DNA of 64,000 nt from Adiantum capillus-veneris (Eukaryota; Streptophyta; Polypodiopsida; Polypodiales; Pteridaceae), in NCBI GenBank assembly GCA_014529385.2, contig CM043949.1, positions 142,237,858 through 142,301,857 of the forward strand. Reading direction: 5' to 3'. Of this stretch, positions 35,240-47,127 are shown piece after piece. Both the position numbers and the translations under genes were made by a program. Each line of letters opens with the position of its first letter. Within the stretch, counting starts at the first letter, position 1. The notes beneath the pieces were generated by a model. The model was not told where the DNA came from and searched no databases. It was given only the letters and a program-made list of their open reading frames with translations.

Positions 35240-35471
35240 TTGAGCATTGCGGCGGCACGACGGCGGCGAGGCGGTTGAGCGCGGCACAACGGCAGCTCCT
35301 TCTTCTTTGCGGCGAGGAATCCTCCATGACAGCAAGCGTAGAGAGGTGAGTGACACACCATTGTCATTTTTTAGCTTACTAGTTTAGGCTAGTTGCGTGC
35401 TTGGAGCCATATGTGGCTCGCACATAGTATAGGCAAGGCCCTTGCTTTGATACATGCGGCAGAAGCCCACA
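34802..35471 (+). repeat. 5' LTR of copy C
   Basis: Shares with the LTRs of A and B the blocks ggcgcccaa.tgtgaa, the TATA box (catataaaagtcaa, about 35025-35032), ctcatttgtgcaat, the GT and GA tract, gtgagtgacacacca, and the end ...cccaca before the primer site. The left end is poorly conserved; TGTTACC at 34802 is the best candidate. Confidence 0.75.
35154..35236. repeat. (GA)n microsatellite in the LTR of copy C
   Basis: 83 bp of GA after a short GT tract, about 120 bp downstream of the TATA box and therefore in the transcribed leader. Confidence 0.97.
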
Positions 35472-35475
35472 TTTT

Positions 35476-35491
35476 TGGCGCCGCCTGGGGA
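35476..35491 (+). other. Primer binding site of copy C (tRNA-Asp type)
   Basis: TGGCGCCGCCTGGGGA, a shortened form of TGGCGCCGTTGCCGGGGA, the complement of the plant tRNA-Asp 3' end used by Athila-type elements. Confidence 0.8.
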
Positions 35492-36472
35492 ATCGCCTTG
35501 CACTAGGCTCAAGAGGCCCTCTGTGCTTCTTTTGTGAGTGTTTGTGTAAGGAAGGAAGAGGAAGAAGAGAAAGTTAATTTCTGCAAATTTAATTTCTTGC
35601 ATAATCTCTGTTTTCTGTCAATGTCTACTTTACACATTTTTTTTAAATTTGCACTGTTAGTAGTTAGTGTGTTAGTAGTGAATGAGTGTTTTCTGCCAAT
35701 GTCTGCTTTTGCACAATCTTTACATAGTTAGTGAATAGCTTGTTTTCTGTCAATGTCTGCTTTTACACAGTTTTTTATTTTCATGGTTAGTAGTTAGTGT
35801 GTTAGGCAGTGAATGAGTAAGCAGTTAGCAGAGTAGGAAGCTGTACTGTGAGTTAGCAATTAGCAGAGTAGTTAAGTTTAGTTAGCAGAGTTAGGAGAGT
35901 AGGTAAAGGTGTAGTGTGTGTGTGTGGTCCAAAAAGGCCACTAAAACTGCACGCGCAGCGATCGCCCAAAAAAAATAAAATAAAAATATTAAGCGTGAGG
36001 TGTGAGTGTGTTCTACGAAAATTTTGGATCGGAATTGGGATCATTTCTCGAAGCCCAAGCCCAAGACCAGGTCTAGGCCTCAGACTTATGATATATACTA
36101 GACTCACTCTTATATATATACACTACCCCCACAAGAGGGAATGAGGGCATGTGGGACAAGTTCCTCAAGTCCTCCACCATCCCCTTCACACTCACCCTTT
36201 GGACTTACTAATTCTAGCCCTCTCCCCACCTAGGAAAAGACTAGTTTTAGGATTTCGAGGACTCTACATAACCGAATTGGGGGCTGTAAAGCACGGCATA
36301 TCCCTCTAGCCAAGACGCTTGTTTTGAGCTATTGCACGCCATATTTTGTGGCTCGGTTAAAAAAAGGGACTAAAAATACAAAAAAATTGGGTTGTAAACA
36401 CCTAGAAAACTAGGTGAGCGGCCTCCACGGGTACTCACCAACACCTCTAGAGTGTCGAGGTCACATGCACCT
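35492..36472. other. Untranslated leader of copy C
   Basis: Contains repeated phrases (ttttctgtcaatgtctgctttt three times between 35610 and 35770; gttagtagttagtgtg) and a block shared with copy A (tatgatatatactagactcactc, about 36080-36105). No coding support. Confidence 0.6.
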
Positions 36473-39400
36473 ACACTCTGGTCGTGTGCTAGAGGAGGAG
36501 CACATTGAGAGTGTCTCCGTTTATGCGGCACTCATTATTCCTCTACCTTAGGCTCTAGGCCCTCAATGGGAACCCTAGGTAGTACCACTTAGGACCCGCA
36601 TATGGCGTCTAGTGACTCTTCCTCTGACTACAACGTCATGAAGGGTTACCCAATGTCTAATACTAATAGCTCAAGCCAAGACATGCATGCCATGGGCCCA
36701 CGGTCCTGGCCGAGCGTGCTTAGACGCTTGAAGGAAACCTTTAGTAGAGCCACTCGCTCCAAACATGGAGCTAACGATGTAAATGAGGGGGGTGGGAAAG
36801 TAAATTCTCCATTCATGACCAAAGTAGACCCCATGCTCTTAGAGAATGTGTACATGAATACTCCATTCACTGCACTCCCTGACTCTTCAGAGTTATTTCC
36901 CTCCGAGATTATATTACCTGATGGTAGAAGCCTTGCCAAAGTGCAAGAGGTTGAGCGATATATCATTGCGGCTAGGGAAAAGGAAATCAAGAGCTTACGC
37001 AAGGCAGAGCAATGAAGAGAGTTAAAAGAGAAAGCCCCTATGTCAATATCCTTGATAGGAGAGCAATTGAGTGATCCTGAATTAGCGACCACTAAGGGTC
37101 AACCCACAGAGAGCCACATTGCATCTAGTTCAAAGGACACTCCTAGCACCTCAAGCCTAGATGGAGCTATACAACAAGGTCCTATACTTAGGTATCACCT
37201 ATAACATGGGTTGGTTAGATGTCCTACAATCCACAACGGGTGCTACTAGTGTGGAGGATCCACATCAAAGAGTTTGTGAGGTCATCCATAGGGTTATTGA
37301 GCTAGAGAGACAGAACAAGGGGATCCACATGCCTTCAACGGGTCCCATGAGATTCTTGGATACAGGAAAGTTTAAACAACCAACCTTATCGAAAATGGAG
37401 ACTCCCTTGGTAAGTCCGATGGATCCTCCATATGTTGTTTCGCCAGGGGTCTCAGTGCAAGATGAGCCCACAAGTGATAGCTTTACCTTTCCAAGTCTAG
37501 CTCATATTTCCCTTGATGACACCATGGATACCATGCCTACCCCAATGGAGGGCATGCTAAGAAACATGCCATGGACGTCATTTGTCAGTAAAGCACCACT
37601 ACATGGTAGCTCAATGCCTGCAAAACAGTACCTACAAGTGTGTACCAATTGTATACACCTATGGGTCCTCGTACTTCCTAGCCCTCCCATTGTTTCAACA
37701 ACCTATGCTCCACAACCACAACACCCAAGCTCTTATTTCGATGGGACCATACCGACTAGCATTAGCATGTCACATCCAATGTCTGCTATGCCTAGGGCCA
37801 CACATATGAACTTTGGGACGCCACATGGCACAACACCGTACCAAACATGGAACCCAAGGGCTTCCTATGCGCCAAGCCCAATGCCAATACCTACTCCACA
37901 TGTAGTCTCTGGAGCGCATTCACCCACGGTGCCTGCTCACTTAGGTGACTTGGCAACATTTGCTCAAGCTATCGGTCAATCTATTGCTGAGAATATGCGT
38001 AACACGCCTGATACAGAACCTGGAATTAAGGCAGTACAAATAGCCAAGCTCACACAAAAATTTAGTGGAGACAGGGATGTGAGAAACCATATTGAAGTGT
38101 TTGAACAAATATGCTATTCTCTAGGAGAAGACAATGACCTGCATAAGAGTAATGCTTTAAGCCTAACCTTAAGTGGGAAGGCTGGGGATTGGTATAGAAC
38201 CCTAAGGGTGGAAGAAAAAACGATTTACCCTACTCTTAGGAGACTGTTCTTGAAAGAATACATACGAGAGGGAGTGCTTTGGGGTGTAGCCTCTCAGCTC
38301 CAGAAAGCCCAACAAGAGGAAGGAGAGTTGGTGAGAGACTTTATTAGTCGCTTAAAGCATTTGAATTCTTGTTGTAATCCAAATGAGCACTTCAATAATA
38401 ATTAATTACTTGATAGATTCATTAAGGGATTACGACATTAGGATATCTACAATGTCCTAGTCATTAGAGGTATCACTACTTGGAAAGCAGTCACCACCAA
38501 TGCGATCCAATTGGAAGATACTTTAATGATTCAAGGAGAAAGAGTGTCTATTGAGCGCAAATCTATTAGCTCGCAAGCATCGGGACATCAACCAATGACC
38601 CTAAAGCCTATTGCAAAGGAGCCAAAAATATATGAGATGGCTTTAGCAGATCTCACCAAGGCCATTCAAGAGAGTCTTAGAGACAATCGTGCTCTGCAAA
38701 ACAATCATATGTATCCAAGAAGGGAGCAACAATGGGTTCTCAATATGCTATGGTCCGCATAGTACCAGTGAATGCCCTAATTTTAGTGTGAAATTCAATG
38801 GGTATTGCAATGCCTGTGGGAGGTATGGTCATCAAGCTAAGATTGCATAGTATTTAAGCGTGTGATGGCCATAGATCACCTTAGCATGGACAGACACACC
38901 TCGAGTGCTTGCATTGATGTTGGATCCACCTCTTGAATAAACGTCTCAACACATGGTCCCTAGAGCCCAATTTTTTTTTCAAACAACACCCTTACCACCT
39001 GTAGTGCTAGGACAACAACCACCACACCGAGAATCACTTCTATGAATCAAGTGGGTTGTGAGTCATCTATTGGTTGTTTGGAAGGCTGTGAGGAAGATAT
39101 AGACCCTAATATTGCCTATGGGATTGATGCGCTTGAAGAAAGTCCACAATACTACATGGAGGAATATTGGGGACAAGTCAAACCTGTCTATCAAGTAGCT
39201 ACTCTTGCTGCAAAAGGCCAAAATATCAGTTACACTGCTAAGAGACCACCTCTTCAATGCTATGAGTGTGAAGGTCCACATTGTGTGGACGAGTGTCCTA
39301 TTAGTCTACAAAAGAACGCCACGCTAATGCAAACCAATCAAGTGAGCACGTCTACAATGCCGATACTCATGTGTAATCAATGTGGCATAGATCATTTGAT

Positions 39401-40311
39401 TGCCCAATGTCTGAATAATCCAAATGCACCGATGATCACACCATTCAACTTGATTGAGGTTACCGAGGAGCCATTCACAAAGTACGCTTGTAGTACTAGT
39501 AAACATACTCAGCACGATCGATGCTCCGAAAACAAAATTATATTCTTGAAGAAAGAGACACGACATTAATTGCCCAATCTCAAAAGAAGAAGAAAACACG
39601 AAGGAAGAGATCGCTAAAATCATCGAAATCAGACCCCATTTCAAAGATCAACATAGGGACTGGTGACGACCCCGTATATATGAACGATGCTGAAGAGGAT
39701 TCTAATTCAGGTGAAACCACGGAGATCAAAACAACCACTAGGAAAGAAACCAACAAGGAATATTGTCATGAGCCACAATGGCCAGGACCCAAGAAGAAGA
39801 TAGAAACTTACCCAAACCCTACAGAGGAGATCGAGCGAGTCAAGAAATTAAGGAGTTTGGTAGAAGATACCCAAAGGGATCTAGATCCAGCACCTAGGTA
39901 GATCCAAATTATAGATACATTGTTCCCTATGCCACAACAACCTCACAAAGTCCATAGACCTCTAGCCATACCTAGTGTCATCCAAGACGAAAGTGACTTA
40001 AAGTCATGGGAAAGTGGGCGGACTCACTTTTTGTTGGAAAGAATGTTTATAGCGGGACTACCTGACCCTTCAAAGAAATGGAGATCCCATCTTCCCCATG
40101 TCAAGGGACTGAAGCCCAAAAGGTGCCGTTAAATATTGACAAATTGATGGATTTCATGGCTTTAGAAGTTAGAACCACCATCATGTCCCAACTATATGGA
40201 GACCCTGAGCTATTCTTAGCTCTTCGAGCTTTCCTCAATGGAGAACTCAAGGTCGGCGGGTTACCACAATTTGCACAAATGGGTCTATTGTTAAACCTAT
40301 TGGGATGCTAG
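36473..40311 (+). pseudogene. Decayed gag and partial protease region of copy C
   Basis: Broken frames at about 36602-37015 (ends TGA), 37161-38405, 38511-38762, 39042-39569, 39521-39901 and 40078-40311. The Gag core is in the second: LTLSGKAGDWYRTLRVE, LRRLFLKEYIREGVLWGVA, VRDFISRLKHLN. Zinc knuckles CYECEGPHCVDEC and CNQCGIDHLIAQC lie at about 39257-39410. The TGA at 37013-37015 sits at the same place as in copy B. Compared with B, about 285 bp including the retropepsin DGGA motif are missing. Confidence 0.88.
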
Positions 40312-40430
40312 AAGATATCAAGATCAAGGTCTTTGGACATTAAATAAGAATTACCTGCATTGTTATGAATTTCTCCAAGCACACTATGACATCAGCTTTG
40401 AGTGAATATACAACTATGAAGAATACCAAA

Positions 40431-41887
40431 CAACATATGCAATGTCAAAGTAGCCTACTACCTCAACTCCAGTAGCCCCAAAACCAAACTAGATTCCAAG
40501 TGGTAGTGTGAAATGCATATCATACTACATAGTAAACCTCCAATTACATAATCTAGTCAAACGATTACCAGAATGCCATGTCCATGTCCTGTGGCCACCA
40601 TGTATGCAAAACACACAAACCAAAACATCAAAATGCAATGTCTAGAGAGTATTGACTCAAGAAGCCTCAAAACCAAACTGCATTCCAAATGGTAGTGTGG
40701 CATGCATCTCATACTATCATAATAAACCTCCAATCACATTATCTTGTCACACAATCACCAAAATGCCATGTCAAAATCATATGGCCACCATGTACGTAAA
40801 ACACATAAATCAAAACATCAAAATTCAATGTCTAAAGAGACTCTCGTAAAGCAAGTTGGCCCCCCTGCATCAACATATCACTGGTCCACATGCCATGCTG
40901 GACAAACAACTATCATAGAGCACATCATCTAGCTCTAAATACATGTAATGCCTCATATCCTTTGCACAATCTTGACCCATCTAGATAGGGATTTCATTTT
41001 TGCAAGATATTCTTTTTGTGCTTTTGTAATTGTAGCAGTGCTTTTTGAGCCTTTGTCTCTAGCTCAATGCAATTTTCATGCTAACCTCAACATTGATTTG
41101 AACATTTCCAAAGGAATTGCAACATATTGTATTACAAAACAATTCATGTAAATGTGGCATGGAGTCCCCTACCATAGCCTTATCCAACTTTGTCTTTTGA
41201 AAAAGTATTTGGCACAAACACAAATAACCCCTAATAGTTCACAATGAAACACTCAAAATATGATGTGTTAAATTTCTCTCTCTTATGGCCACCTACAAAT
41301 TTGTGTTGTTAAAACACATGTACACATGTAATTCTAAACAAAATACTTGTATTATACGGTTGGCATCCATGATTTTTTCTAATGAAAAAGACCTATCATC
41401 CTAGAAATAAAACTCTCTCTCTCTCTCTCTCTCTCTCAAGTCTTTCCTTCCTCTCTTGTCAAGCACATCATAGTAATCCCTTAAATTATCTTATGGGGTA
41501 CCCTAATGGTCATGAAAGTTGCTACATATTTTTAATAGTTTCAATATGATTCATCAACTTTATGGCTATTGGCACATTACATATGTCTAGCTAGCTACTA
41601 TTTTCATGTATTCTATCAAACACAAAAACTGACTACCTCTAGTGACTTTCCATTAGCTCACTCTCCTTGGTATTTTCTCCCTTGTTTCACAACTCAATAA
41701 AAAACACCCTTAGTCATATAGGTTTGCACTTTGAACCTATTAATTAGAGCACCATCCATCCAATGGTTTAGATTACCATCTTAGCCCTGCCCGTTACACC
41801 ATCTGGAAGCTCCACCCATTTCAAAATTTTATCGACATCCTTTCTTGATGGAGTAGAATCACATTCAAGGAAGTACTCACCGCTTAG
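40431..41887. other. Intervening sequence with a 189-bp tandem duplication
   Basis: From about 40479 to 40850 two copies of a roughly 189-bp unit lie head to tail (aaaaccaaact...attcca, ccatgtatgcaaaacacac). The rest is AT-rich without coding support. A short (CT)n tract lies at 41413-41437. Confidence 0.6.
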
Positions 41888-41922
41888 TGTTAACCCTCAT
41901 GCACATTCCTATCACCGCTTAG
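41888..41922. repeat. 35-bp duplication at the left end of copy B
   Basis: The first 26 bases of the LTR plus accgcttag are repeated directly before the LTR start at 41923, so TGTTAACCCTCATGC occurs at 41888 and 41923, each preceded by cttag. Confidence 0.85.
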
Positions 41923-42226
41923 TGTTAACCCTCATGCACATTCCTATCACCTACGATGGACGTTGTATTATTTATTTGGTAGAGTCAGGTATCGGGCTTG
42001 TCGGTCCAATAGGAAAAGGGTAAGAGTGATCGCCGATGAGAGGCGCACTCTAACTGGGAACATTCAAGGGATTAATTGGCTAAGTATGGGCGCCCAAGTG
42101 TGAATGGGGCAAGCTCATATAAAAGTCAAATAAACCTAAAATTCACTCATTCTCTCATTTGTGCAATTGAAGATTGCTCTTGTTTCCATCTCCATCTTCT
42201 TCTTCTTCATCTCCTTGTGTGTATGC

Positions 42227-42308
<82 letters not shown>

Positions 42309-42541
42309 TCGAGCATTGTGGAGGCACGACGGCAGCGAGACGGTTGAGTGCGGTGTAGCGGCGTCTCCCTCTTCTTCCGGCGAGGAATCCTCCACGACAG
42401 CAAGCATAGAGCGGTGAGTGACACACCATTGTCTTCTTTAAGCTTACTAGTTTAGGCTAGTCGCATGCTTGGAGCCATCTATGGCTCGCACACAGTGTAT
42501 CGGCAAGCTCCTTGCATTGACACGTGCGACAGACGCGCACA
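41923..42541 (+). repeat. 5' LTR of copy B
   Basis: TGTTAACCC...GCGCACA. TATA box in catataaaagtcaa (about 42116-42130), (GA)n at 42229-42305, primer site five bases beyond the end. Confidence 0.9.
42229..42305. repeat. (GA)n microsatellite in the 5' LTR of copy B
   Basis: 77 bp, against only about 19 bp at the same site in the 3' LTR (about 59607-59625). Confidence 0.97.
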
Positions 42542-42545
42542 TTTT

Positions 42546-42563
42546 TGGCACCGTTGCCGGGGA
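42546..42563 (+). other. Primer binding site of copy B
   Basis: TGGCACCGTTGCCGGGGA, one base different from the tRNA-Asp complement. Confidence 0.88.
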
Positions 42564-43295
42564 ATGCCATACACTAAGCTTGAATGGTACTCTATGCTTC
42601 TTTTGTGGTGCAATTTCAATTGTAGGAAAGGTAGGGAAGGAAGGTGTGTGTGTTGAGAAGAAGGATTTTGTTTTTGCTACTGTGTATTTCTTTGTTAATG
42701 AAGTTTTGAAAGGTTACTGTGTTTTCTCTATGAAAAGGTCTTAGTATTAAGGTTGTTAGTTCTGTGTAATGCAAAGTACAATAAGTAGGAAGTAGATATG
42801 TGAGAGCTAATGAAGTGTGTTAGTGTGTAACAGTAGGTGTATAAGTTGTAAGTAGGTAGGTAGAGTGTGTGTGTGCTCGCGCACAGGCCGCGGCGACCTT
42901 ATCCCAAAAAAATAAAAATAAAAAATAAAAAAATTTAAAGGTAGGACCGGGATTGGGAATATCTCCCAGACCCAAGCCAAGACCCAAGCCCAAGCTCACA
43001 CTCAGGCTCAGGCCTCAGTCGCCCTTTAAAATGACGTAATTTAGCTTCACACATAGCTAAAAATCAACTTTTTTGAGAACCAACGAAGCTTCAAGTGACC
43101 AAACGTTGTGCTATAAAGCACACCGTAACCCTCTGAGTGATACACTTGTTTTGAGCTATCACACACTTTAATAAAAAAACCGATCATTAAAAAACAATAA
43201 GAAAACATAAAAAAAAGAGTGAAAACGGACGCCTAAACAAGTAAGCGGTTAACCTTCGAGGTTATTCACCGACGCTTGTAGGGGGCCAAAGGCAC
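42564..43295. other. Untranslated leader of copy B
   Basis: Includes the cccaagccc-type repeats and the ctctgagtgatacacttg / agctatcacac block also found in copies A and C. No coding support. Confidence 0.6.
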
Positions 43296-44899
43296 ATGCA
43301 GCTGCTCTCTGTTCGTGTGTTAGAGATGGAGCAACTAGAGAGAATTTCGACTTACGCGAGTTCTCATTATCCACCTACCTTAGGTTCCGGGCCCTCGGCG
43401 GGGACCCAAGGTTGTATAAACCAAGACCCGAACATAGCGGCTAGTGGCTCTTTCTATAACTACGACATCATGGAGGGTTTCCGAATGCCTAATCTCGATA
43501 GCTCAAGCCAAGACATGCATGCCATGGGCCCGCGGTCTGGGCCGAGCGTGCTTAGCCGCTTGAAGGAAACCTTTAGTAGATCCACTTGCTCCGAACATGG
43601 AGCTAATGATGTAAATGAGGGGGGTGGGGAAGTAAATTCTCCATGCATGACTAACGTAGAGCCTATGCCCTTAGATAATGTGCACGTGAATACTTCATTC
43701 ACTGCACCTCTTGACTCTTCAGAGCTATCCCCCTCCAAGGTCATATTACTCGATGGTAGAAGCCTTGCCGAAGTGCAAGAGGTTGAGCAATATATCATTG
43801 CGGCTAGGGAAAAGGAAGTCGAGAGCTTACGCAAGGTGGATCAATGAAGAGAGTTAAAATCGAAAGCCCCTATGTCAATATCCTTGCTAAGAGAGCAATT
43901 GAGTGCTCCTGACTTACCAACCACTAAGGGCCAACCCCTAGAAAGCAACATTGCATCTAGCTCAAAAGACACCCCTAGCCCCTCAATCCTAGATGGAGCG
44001 TTCTTAAATGAGAACAGGGAGTACCCTGGGTAGGTCACCTAATAAAAACGTAACCTATCCCGTGAGTTCAACAGAATGGTATTTAAAGTTCTTTAAACTT
44101 ACAGAAATATATATACAAAAGGGTGTTATTTTTTCAAATTTGAAATAACTTACAGATTTTAAAAGAAAAGGGTACATTATATTCTTAACAAAACTCACAG
44201 ATAAGGGGTTTTACAAACATGTCTTGAACGCATGTGATATGGTAGTTTTACACATAGTGAACCCCCCGAGGGGAGTATGAACTACAAACGAAAACTCTAA
44301 CCGACCTATACACAGGTAACACCTATCACGTGGGTTGGTTAGATGTCCTACAATCCACAATGGGTGCTACTAGTGTGGAGGATAAAAAACAAAGAGTTTG
44401 TGAAGTCATCCATAGGGTCGTTGAGTTAAAGAGATAGAACAAGGGGATCAACATGCCTTCAACGGGTCTCATGAGATTCTTAGATACAGGAAAGGCTAAA
44501 CAACTGACCTTATCGCAAATGGAGACTCCCTCGGTAAGTCCGATGGATCCCCCATATGTTGTTTCACCAGGGGTCTCAGTGCAATCTGATCCCACAAGTG
44601 ATAGCTTTACCTTTCCAAGTCTAGCTCATCTTTCCCTTGATGACACCACGACTACCATGCCTACCCCAATGATGGGCATGTTGTGAAACACGCCATGGAC
44701 CTCATTTGTTAGTAAAGCACCGCTACATGGTAGCTCAATGCCTGCAACAGTATCTACAAGTGTGTACCAATCGTATACACCCATGGGTCCTCGTACTCAT
44801 GTAGTCCCTACCCCTCCCATTGTTTCAACTACCTATGTTCCATAACCACAACACCCAAGCTCTTATTTCCATGGGACTATACCGGCTAGCATTAGCATG
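43296..44899 (+). pseudogene. N-terminal gag half of copy B
   Basis: Starts at ATG 43296 like copy A (MQLLSVRVLE against MHLCSGRVLE). TGA at 43845-43847 interrupts, but the same frame continues with RELKSKAPMSISLL to about 44034. A 260-270 bp insertion-like segment (about 44040-44310) with no match in A or C follows. The proline-rich N-terminal region then runs to the copy A insertion at 44899. Confidence 0.82.
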
Positions 44900-45195
44900 T
44901 GTTAACCCTCACGGCTCACGGACACCCATCACCTACGATGGACGCGTATTATGTATTTGGTAGAGTCAGGTACCGGGCTTGTCGGTCCAATAGGGAAAGG
45001 TAGAGTGATCGTCGATGAGAGGCGCACTTTAACTTGGACATTCAAGGGATTAGTTGGTTAAGCATGGGCGCCCAAGTGTGAATGGGGTGAGCTCCTATAA
45101 AAGCCAACTAAACCTAATTTTTACTCATTCTCTCATTTGTGCAATTGAAGAGTGCTCTTGCTCCATCTCCATCTTCTTCTTCTTCTTCACCTCCT

Positions 45196-45227
<32 letters not shown>

Positions 45228-45478
45228 GGAGAGTGTGTGTGCGATCGAGCATTACGAAGGCACGACGGCGGCGAAGCGATTGAGCGCGGCACGACTGCAG
45301 CTTCTTCTTCATCGCGGCGAGGAATCCACCACGAAGGCGAGCGTAGAGCGGTGAGTGACACACCCTTTGTTTCCTTGAGCTTGCTAGTTTAGGCTTGTTG
45401 TGTGCTTGGAGCCGTTTGTGGCTCGCATACGGTGTATTGGCAAGTCCCTTGCTTCGACAGTGCGGCAAGGAGCGCACA
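44900..45478 (+). repeat. 5' LTR of copy A
   Basis: TGTTAACCC...GCGCACA, 579 bp. TATA box at 45096-45102, short GT and GA tracts at about 45194-45240. Confidence 0.96.
45096..45102 (+). promoter_or_regulatory. LTR TATA box of copy A
   Basis: TATAAAA in ctcctataaaagccaac, conserved at the same place in the LTRs of copies B and C. Confidence 0.75.
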
Positions 45479-45482
45479 TTTT

Positions 45483-45500
45483 TGGCGCCGTTGCCGAGGA
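45483..45500 (+). other. Primer binding site of copy A (tRNA-Asp type)
   Basis: TGGCGCCGTTGCCGAGGA, one base different from the complement of plant tRNA-Asp, four bases after the LTR. Confidence 0.92.
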
Positions 45501-46446
45501 TATGCCCTAGACTAAGCTCGGTTAGCACTTTACGCTTCCTTGTGGTGCAATTTCTATCATAGGAAAGGTAGGGAAGGAGTGTGTGGAGATTTCTGTTTTT
45601 TGCGTTTTCTGCATTTGCTGTCAAGTTTCAATTTCTGCTATTGTCTGTGTTTTTTCAATTTCTGCAATTTCTGCAATTTCAAGTTCGGCGTTTTCAATTT
45701 CTGCAATTTTCTGCATTTCTGCGTTTTTTTAAGTTTCTGCAATTTCTGTAATTTTCTGCAGTTTCTGCAGTTTCTGCAATTTCTGCGTTTTTTTCTGCAA
45801 TTTCTGCATTTTTCAATTTTCTGCATATCTGCGTGTTTTCAATTTCTGCATATCTGCGTTTTCTGCAATTTTTGCATATCTGCGTTTTCAATTTCCGTAT
45901 TTTCTTGCATAAAAAACGCGAGTAAGTGGGCGGCGAAATTTTTCGAAAATAAAAAACGTGACTCTTAAAACGGACGGGTTGGTTTGTATAAAAAGACGGG
46001 TTGGTTTGTATAAAAGATAGATCGGGATCGGGATCGGGCCCAAGCCCAGGCCCAGGCCCAGGCCTCTGTCCTCAGTCTTATGATATATACTAGACTCACT
46101 CTTATATATATACCCTACTCCCTCAAGAGAGAATGAGAGCATGTGGGACAAGTCCTCCACTCTCCTCCTTTCTCTTCCCACTTGCACCCTTAGACTTTCT
46201 AGTTTGGGCCTAGTTCCCTACTGGAAATTGACAGTTTTAGGGATTCCGAGGGCATAGAGTGACCAAACGGAGGGCTGTAAAGCACGGCACGACCCTCTGA
46301 CCGATACGCTCGTTTCGAGCTATCACACGGCCCATTCCACGACACGCTCTAAAAAATCTAGCAAAAAAACAAACAAAAAACACGCTAAAAACTAGTCACA
46401 AGGCCTCCTAGAGCAGCTTTTTGACACCTTAGGGTATCAAAAGCAC
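45501..46446. other. Untranslated leader of copy A with a TTTCTGCAA repeat
   Basis: Between about 45587 and 45905 the phrase tttctgcaattt and shortened forms repeat more than twenty times, giving Cys/Phe/Asn-rich frames that are artefacts. Further on are cccaggcccaggcc repeats and the tatgatatatactagactc block shared with copy C. Confidence 0.8.
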
Positions 46447-47124
46447 ATGCACTTATGCTCTGGGCGGGTGCTAGAACACGAGCATATTGAGGGTGCCTCT
46501 GTTCATACGGACACCTATTACCCATCCACGATAAGCTCTAGATCCTCAGCGGGGACACAAGGTAGCACCACCCAAGACCCTAAAATAGCCGCTAGTGATT
46601 CCTCCTCCGACTCAGAAATCATGGAAGCATACCCTACCCAAAACACTGAGAGAGAAGGCCATGCACCTCCCGAAGCTCCACAGCCTAGTACTAGTATGTT
46701 TAGCCGTTTCATGGAAACATTAGGTAGAGCTACTCGCTCGGAACCTGATGCAAATGAAGCACACGAAGGGGGTGGGGAAGTGGACTCTCCTTTCACATCG
46801 CACGTGGACCCCACACCCCCAAAGAGTGTCCATGTGGATATCCTGCCAACTTCTTACCAAGAAGGCCCTGTTGAGCTGCCTCCTTCAGAAGTTCCCTCTA
46901 GAGTACCGTTGCTGACAAGTAAAACCACGGGGAGCAACATTGCTTCTACCTCACAAGAAACCATTAACACGTCGACTCTAGAAGGATTGTTCATTAATGA
47001 TCATTGGACATACGACCTCCACACTGAGGTGTTGACGGATCTACACTCTGGCCACGCCTACCATGTAGGATGGATAGAGATTGTACAATCCACCTCTAGT
47101 GCCACGAGCATCGAAGATCAATAG
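46447..47124 (+). CDS. Gag N-terminal part of copy A, ending at TAG
   Basis: 225 codons starting MHLCSGRVLE, acidic and Ser/Thr/Pro-rich, with no recognised domain. The counterpart is present in copy B (43296) and, decayed, in copy C. TAG at 47122-47124 is in frame with the long frame that follows directly, and the other copies have sense codons near this point (Asp-Lys-Lys-Gln in B, Asp-Pro-His-Gln in C). It is therefore most simply a nonsense mutation of an otherwise continuous frame of about 1.7 thousand codons. Readthrough cannot be excluded. Confidence 0.8.
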   Translation: MHLCSGRVLEHEHIEGASVHTDTYYPSTISSRSSAGTQGSTTQDPKIAASDSSSDSEIMEAYPTQNTEREGHAPPEAPQPSTSMFSRFMETLGRATRSEPDANEAHEGGGEVDSPFTSHVDPTPPKSVHVDILPTSYQEGPVELPPSEVPSRVPLLTSKTTGSNIASTSQETINTSTLEGLFINDHWTYDLHTEVLTDLHSGHAYHVGWIEIVQSTSSATSIEDQ

Positions 47125-47127
47125 AAA

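Larger units (their letters stand above)
34802..40430 (+). mobile_element. Truncated gag-protease LTR element, copy C
   Basis: One diverged LTR (34802-35471), a primer site with a small deletion, a leader, and a decayed gag with the same blocks as copies A and B. The protease active site is missing through an internal deletion near 40281. The copy ends abruptly near 40404-40430 with no 3' LTR. Its gag is closer to copy B than to copy A. Confidence 0.85.

Noticed and set aside
35850-36145. Opposite-strand frames in the leader of copy C
   Set aside because: They are products of low-complexity cccaagccc-type repeats; the homologous region of copy A has no matching frame.
45540-45968. 142-codon Cys/Phe-rich frame in the leader of copy A
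   Set aside because: It is a translation of the TTTCTGCAA repeat, with no counterpart in copies B or C.
47122-47124. Programmed stop-codon readthrough in copy A
   Set aside because: The next codon (AAA) does not resemble known readthrough contexts and copies B and C have sense codons there, so a single nonsense mutation is simpler. Not excluded.
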